Shown in pieces: positions 59,044 to 64,000 of a stretch of DNA of 64,000 nucleotides. A program made the position numbers and the translations under genes. The first letter of the stretch is position 1; every line of letters begins with the position of its first letter. The notes below the pieces were generated by a model that saw only the letters and a list, made by a program, of their open reading frames with translations, ran no database searches and was not told the DNA's origin. This DNA is from Diadophis punctatus similis (lineage: Eukaryota; Chordata; Lepidosauria; Squamata; Dipsadidae), in NCBI GenBank assembly GCA_023053685.1, contig JALIGW010000002.1, positions 165,795,034-165,859,033 of the forward strand, given 5' to 3'.

Positions 59044-59721
59044 GTAAATGCCCAATACACTTATCTAAGCAATTTTAATACTGTTTCAAAAGCAAAATAA
59101 CAGCTTAAAAGAATTGTATCTAATTTGGTATCTACCAGTGTAGTATCATTATTCTTCCAAAAAACAATATACTTTGGTTGATTGCTTCAAACAGGAATAT
59201 ATGTTCTTGGGAAAGAACTCCAAAATAGAACAAGCAAGAAGGCATGTAGAACTTGCTACCTCTTCTGACCATTAAGTTATGAAAAGATAATTTGTATTAC
59301 CAATAAAAGTAAGAAGTTTAGATGGCTACAGTACACATTTATTTAATTTCAAATATTGTAGATCGGATAAAAAGATGTAGAGATCGTGCCTTCTGCAAAC
59401 CCATCATTTGTTTTAATCATTTTTATTGACTAAATAACAGTAGCTGGCTTCACAGACATAAATAATGATGGGTTCAGAAAAATGCTAAACCAAACTCAAC
59501 CAAATTGGCTTAGCTTAGCACATCTCATGAAGTTAGCCAGAATCATAATACCATATATGTAGAAAATATTAAAAGGTTGTTAAGTTCAAATGTTTATTCT
59601 TAATGCATTGTAAGAATGAAAAAAAGGAAAAGTTGGGGTGTTTGAAGGATTTATATATTTGTTTTGTTTTATAATAAAATAGAGATGTTTTAAGTTCCAA
59701 ACTAATATTAATTTATTATAG

Positions 59722-59847
59722 CCTAGTGTGAGTGGAATGGACCCTCCATTTGGAGATGCCTTTCAAAGCCACATGTTTTCGGAACAGACTCTGATCAGCA
59801 CAGATCTCTTGGCTAATAATTCTGACCCAGATTTCATGTATGAATTG
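59722..59847 (+). CDS. CREBRF: CREBRF coding exon (PSVSGMDPPFGDAF)
   Basis: This exon has 42 codons in phase 0, with acceptor ttattatag and donor gtaagc. It reads PSVSGMDPPFGDAFQSHMFS, then EQTLISTDLLANNSDPDFMY and EL, local residues 4-45. It matches the start of vertebrate CREBRF with a few changes. This acidic/hydrophobic N-terminal part is highly conserved, and its exact role is not readable from sequence. Confidence 0.96.
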
Positions 59848-60005
59848 GTAAGCTGCATTCATTTGTCTTTAATTGCATGAAGTATATTTCTTGTTCCTAA
59901 AGAAATGTAGGTGAAGCTACCCTTTGAAATCAGTATAGTATATGTATATCATATAACTTGATTTTTACACTTCTGTAAAAACTGTTCTAATTCTGACTTT
60001 TCTTA

Positions 60006-60350
60006 CTGTGTTTCCCTGAAAATAAGACTTCCCCCCAAAATTTATTTATTTATTTATTTTATTGTTCTTATAAGCCGCCCAATCCCGCCCAAGCCCTCCT
60101 CTGAAAATAAGCCCTCTCCCAAAAATAAGCCCTCCCTGAAAATATTTAAAAGCATGCGCAGCCAGTCCCCGCCATTTCCTCTGGTTAGGGTTAGGGAGAC
60201 AGAGCTGGAAATCAGGTAAGACTGCAAGAGGAGCCCTCTGTCTTGCTACACACGCCCCAAAATAATAAGACATCCCCAAAAATAAGGCCAAGCGCTTATT
60301 TCGGGGTTCAAAAAAATATAAGACAGGGTTTTATTTTCGGGGAAACACAG
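60006..60350. mobile_element. Tc1/mariner-like MITE, 345 bp (ctgtgtttccc termini)
   Basis: It is flanked by TA (60004-60005 and 60351-60352). Its ends ctgtgtttccctgaaaataa and ttattttcggggaaacacag are inverted. Several caaaaataagcc words repeat inside. A short (ttattta)n piece with taagccgccc at 60040-60085 is a separate LINE-tail-like insert. Confidence 0.85.
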
Positions 60351-60352
60351 TA

Positions 60353-61120
60353 AGTGTTTGAGCTGTATTATAATGGGGGTGATATAAAATGTGTGTGTAT
60401 CTGTGAGTGAGTAAGTGTATGTATGTGTATTAGACTTTTATATGGTGGATACTAAAAATTCATGAGAAGATTCCTTTGGATCAGACCAAAAGCTTTATCT
60501 GTTACTTCTGTCATGTGTACATTTTTAAATTATATCATATATGCTTTTATTCAGTTTTTTCTAAACCACATAGCTCCAAACTTATAGTCTTTCCTGGTTC
60601 GACTTTTGATCATTTGATATGATGCCCATTTTAAACATATCCTAATATATTTAATATATAATTAAAATAAAGCACTTCAGAATCTGAATGTTATGGGATT
60701 AATTTGAGAAAGAATGGACTTCTTACCACTTTCCCTCTTGTTCTGATTCATTCAATGTCATTGACCATGTCTTATTGAGTTTTAAAGAAAGGAATAGTCT
60801 ATAAGATACTAGAACCAATGGGGTGTTCCTATTGGCAGGGTAAGCACTGAGATAAGCATAGGAATCGTTGACTCCCCAAACTCCCAAAATGTTCAGAACC
60901 AATACACAGCATAGGTCTATGTATGATCATTTGGTAAACCCACTGGATTCAATGCAACTTACTTTAGGATTACTGCTTTAACATGCTTTATATAATATGT
61001 CCTTCAAGGTGCACCTGATATTATTAATTTATTTTGGTCTTAGCTGGCTGATGGGGTAAGAATCTGGATAGAAAATGCATTAACCGTTATTGATATGCTT
61101 ATGTCTATTTACTTTAATAG
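60353..61120. other. CREBRF intron, no recognised feature
   Basis: This is AT-rich intron with a short GT-rich run near 60390-60430. Confidence 0.5.
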
Positions 61121-62180
61121 GACAGAGGAATGGATTGCCAACAGAGTTCCAGGGACAATGTCCTTTCTGTAGAGGACTGTAAAGAATTTGAGAACTTAGA
61201 GACTCTTACTGAGATTCTGGATACTGAAATGTCTTTCCCTGCTAACTGGGATCAGTGGGATACTTACTGTGAAGATTTAACAAAGTATACAAAATTAACC
61301 AGCTGTGACATTTGGGGAACAAAAGAGGTGGACTATTTAGGTCTTGATGACTTTTCAAGCCCGTATCAAGATGAAGAGGTAATAAGTAGAACTCCAACTC
61401 TGGCTCAGCTCAACAGTGAGGACTCTCAGCCTGTCTCAGATCCACTATGCTATTCAGAGTTGCTGTTCAATGCAAAACAAACCCAATTAACGTCTCTGCC
61501 AACCAAGAAAATTACAAGAGCAGCTGCCCCAGTTTGTTCATCAAAAACTGCTCAGGCCGAAGCACCTTTATCTGAGTTTGCTCAGAAAGCAAGCAAGGCC
61601 AATTCAAGCACACAAATCATGGTTAAGACTAATATGTACAATGAGAAAGTGAATATTCACATTGAATGTAAGGATTATGTTAAAAAGGCAAAAGTGAAGA
61701 TAAATCCAGTGTACCAGAACAGGTCCGCTCTGAGCCAGGCAAATGCCGATGCTGCAAAAGAAAACACCTGCTACTGTGGAGTTGTAGCAAAGAGACAAGA
61801 GCAAAAAGGAATTGACCCCCTTCAGAATCACAGTGCTCCTGCATTGCCTTTCAAAGAGACTCAGGCTCTGCTCCTCACTCCACCCCAGGAAGCTCCAGGA
61901 CTTATTGCTGAGAAGAGCAACCTCTCTGCTAGCACCTCCGTGTCAGATCCTTCACAGAAAAAAGAAGAGCATAATTATTCCCTTTTTGTCAGTGATGGCT
62001 CGGCTGATCATGCAGGCACAGCCGATCCTGATGAGGATGAAGATGATGAAGAGGAAGAGGTGGAAGATGAAGATCACGATGAAGGCTTTGGAAGTGAGCA
62101 CGAACTATCTGAAAACGATGAAGAGGAGGATTATGAGGACGACAAAGACGATGACATCAGCGATACATTTTCTGAACCAG
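61121..62180 (+). CDS. CREBRF: CREBRF large central coding exon
   Basis: This exon has 353 codons and one base, with acceptor actttaatag and donor gtaatt; the apparent stop at 62186 is intronic. It covers local residues 46-398. The block WDTYCEDLTKYTKLTSCDIW, then GTKEVDYLGLDDFSSPYQDE at about 87-125, is unchanged from other vertebrates. A second conserved block is IMVKTNMY..ECKDYVKKAKVKINP, and a third CYCG.VAKRQE. Residues about 347-395 form an Asp/Glu-rich acidic tract (62024-62175) that ends GFGSEHELSEN..DDISDTFSEPG. The acidic tract and one neighbouring loop differ in length from human. The split glycine codon is completed at 63597. Confidence 0.97.
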
Positions 62181-62900
62181 GTAATTAAACTCATGTGATC
62201 TAGATGCAAACTATTAAACCGCTCTTCTTGGTGATGCTTGATCTTCTTGAAAGAATTACACATTCTCAAATTGAAAATGAGTTTTTAGCCAAATGACTTC
62301 TTGCTTAATGTAACCAAAGGAAACACAGTCTAGACTGCAACAGTGTTGTATTGTAATTTAATGTCTTATGCAACAATGATGAGGTTTGTTTATTTATATT
62401 TCATATTTCTAAACCGCCCACCTCCCTCAAAGGGGGAGGCCCTGAGCAGTGTAGGTTGCTTTTAAGATAAGCTGTAAATCATCAACAATATATATAACAG
62501 CCTGTCAAGCATCCATTTAGAGGTGTAGGGTTTTTTTACATTTTGGGAATGTTGAGGTCTTATATGAAAATTTGATGGCCATGCTGTATGATCTATATAG
62601 AAGTTTTTCCGGAAATAGTGTTGATCATTCTAATGAATAAATGCCACTGCTTCTTGTTGTCCATCAAGTGATTTATTATTCTTTCCATTGCATAGCCTAA
62701 TATAAATAATTCATGGGTCTATCTATCATTCTATCTAACATTTGTTTCCTATGAGCATAAACATACACAATTACAAATGACTTATGTGGGGGGAAAAATC
62801 ATATCTGGTCTGGGAAGCCAGGTGCCTATTTTAATATGAGATTAGAAAAATGCCTATTTAGGATGATTTGGAATAGTAAAATTTCACTCTTTGTTTAAAG
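62181..62900. other. CREBRF intron
   Basis: A piece at 62385-62470 (tttatttatatttcatatttctaaaccgcccacc) is LINE-tail-like. Otherwise nothing is seen. Confidence 0.4.
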
Positions 62901-63114
62901 TAGTGGTTGCCAACCCCCAGTCCGCGGATTGGTACCAGTCCACGGCCTGTTGGCAACCGGGCTGCACAAGCGGTGAGCAGGCAAGTGAAGCTTCATCTGC
63001 ACATGCAAAGGATCTAGGTTGCATGTGTGAAATTATCCCCCCCCCCCAGTCCACGGAAGACAATTTGTCTTCCGAAAAATTGGTCCTTAGAGCCAGAAAG
63101 TTTGGGGACCGCTG
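62901..63114. mobile_element. hAT-type MITE, 214 bp, TSD gtttaaag
   Basis: Perfect duplications gtttaaag lie at 62893-62900 and 63115-63122. The ends tagtggttgccaacc and tttggggaccgctg are an imperfect inverted pair. It contains gtccgcggattggtaccagt and gtccacggaagacaat near opposite ends. Confidence 0.9.
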
Positions 63115-63596
63115 GTTTAAAGCATAATATGGAAGCTAAAAAATTATATGCATATAATGTAATATAATATTACTCTGTAACTCTAGTGCATACTTTTATC
63201 TGTATCTGACTGTGCACTGTATATCTGTAATGAATCAGTGGTCATTTTGACTTTCTAAAATCAAAGAGTTGTAGAATGCTGATTTGAAGAGACCATTAGT
63301 TGCGGAGACAATTCCGTAAAGAACTTCCAGGCTCTGCTTAAGAATAAAATGGTTTAGAGATGCTCTGGAAAAGTCCTATGCCATCAGCCCAATTTTGTCC
63401 ATTAGTCATCTGATAAATTCTCTGTCGGCAATTGGGAGAAAAAAATTGAACACCGCCAGAAATTGTCAAAGTTTAGTCTCATTTTCCCTTTATTCCAGTC
63501 CTTTTTACCCTTACTTTTGATATACTCTCTTCTACCTATCTCTGGTCCATTTGCTCTGGACAGGCTCTATAAAAGTACAACTTTATAAATGTTTAG

Positions 63597-63791
63597 GTTT
63601 TGAAAATGATTCTGTAGAAGATTTGAAAGAAATGACTGCAATATCTTGTCGAAAAAGAGGCAAGCGGAGATACTTCTGGGAATATAGTGAACAACTGACG
63701 CCATCACAGCAGGAAAGAATGTTAAGGCCTTCTGAGTGGAATCGAGAAACCTTACCAAGCAACATGTATCAGAAGAATGGATTACATCATG
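63597..63791 (+). CDS. CREBRF: CREBRF coding exon (RKRGKRRYFWEYSEQLTPSQ)
   Basis: This exon of 195 bases enters and leaves in phase 1, with acceptor atgtttag and donor gtaaga. It reads FENDSVEDLKEMTAISCRKR, then GKRRYFWEYSEQLTPSQQER, MLRPSEWNRETLPSNMYQKN and GLHHG. The basic RKRGKRR run may act in nuclear import. The arginine in SEWNRET is the equivalent of human Arg457, whose Gln variant is linked with body mass in Samoans. The open frame beyond 63791 is intron. Confidence 0.97.
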
Positions 63792-64000
63792 GTAAGAGCT
63801 GCTGTTTACAGGTGCATGGCACACCTCTTAAAGCTTTGTCAGAATTTCCTGTATCATTTAAATAAGCTGTATAGGCATTTCAAACCTGTTTAATATGTGT
63901 TGGGTTAACATTGTGTTGGGATTTGGAGGTATTGAAATATGCATGAATATATGTTGGTAGTATTCTAAAATTTCCTCACCATAACTTTCTTTAAAATAAA
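63792..64000. other. CREBRF intron at the right edge
   Basis: Intronic sequence after the donor at 63792. No further exon begins before the window ends. Confidence 0.7.

Larger units (their letters stand above)
46160..64000 (+). other. CREBRF: CREBRF gene locus, 5' part (3' end outside window)
   Basis: Coding exons 59035-59043 (start), 59722-59847, 61121-62180 and 63597-63791 join to 463 residues that follow CREBRF (CREB3 regulatory factor) closely. CREBRF is a nuclear atypical bZIP protein that binds and destabilises CREB3 and affects stress responses and energy storage. The C-terminal quarter with the basic-leucine zipper is beyond base 64000. The first intron region (46160-58848) is 12.7 kb and rich in repeats; no coding exon is recognised in it. 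Confidence 0.9.

Noticed and set aside
62181..62188. Stop codon at 62186 as the end of the CREBRF protein
   Set aside because: The donor gtaatt at 62181 and the following exon at 63597 continue the family sequence in phase.

Overview
The window is vertebrate nuclear DNA, most likely from a squamate reptile and probably a snake. The coding exons are short, spread over long AT-rich introns, and flanked by GT-AG splice sites. The repeats fit a squamate: RTE/BovB-type LINE pieces, a Sauria-type SINE, CR1-like LINE 3' ends, a Penelope-like retroelement and many small DNA transposons (hAT type with 8-bp target duplications, and Tc1/mariner-like with TA duplications). The species itself cannot be read from the sequence.

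Four genes lie on the + strand in the order ERGIC1 (3' part), RPL26L1, ATP6V0E1, CREBRF (5' part). This is the order I know from human 5q35. ERGIC1 enters from the left edge: six coding exons (2827-18331) give residues from about 85 to the end of the ER-Golgi cargo-cycling protein. RPL26L1 (promoter about 22.1 kb, CDS 23935-28066) is intact and encodes a 145-residue ribosomal protein uL24. ATP6V0E1 (CDS 29312-41375, probable 3' UTR exon near 43.4 kb) is intact and encodes the 81-residue e1 subunit of the V-ATPase membrane sector. CREBRF begins in a CpG-rich promoter near 45.7-46.2 kb, has a first coding exon at 58.8-59.0 kb, and leaves the window after its codon corresponding to human residue about 472; the bZIP region is outside. 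The genes do not form a functional unit. They are housekeeping or trafficking genes plus a stress and energy regulator, kept together by synteny.

Layout: 1-18.4 kb is ERGIC1 exons and repeat-rich introns, including a 1971-bp GC-rich hAT element. From 18.4 to 22.1 kb is ERGIC1 3' UTR or spacer with nested MITEs. From 22.1 to 28.1 kb is RPL26L1. From 28.1 to 29.3 kb is spacer and CpG promoter. From 29.3 to 43.7 kb is ATP6V0E1. From 43.7 to 45.6 kb is spacer with a nested palindromic MITE. From 45.7 kb to the end is CREBRF.

I found no unknown multi-gene system. The observations most worth a second look are: a GC-AG intron in ERGIC1; a palindromic hAT MITE nested in another palindromic MITE, each with an exact 8-bp duplication; a SPIN-like hAT element with perfect duplications and an internal inverted repeat of about 100 bp; an in-frame 35-codon extension upstream of the usual CREBRF start; two minus-strand ORFs with splice-like borders; 5S-rRNA-like sequence in two intronic repeats; and a CLEAR-like E-box in the V-ATPase promoter.
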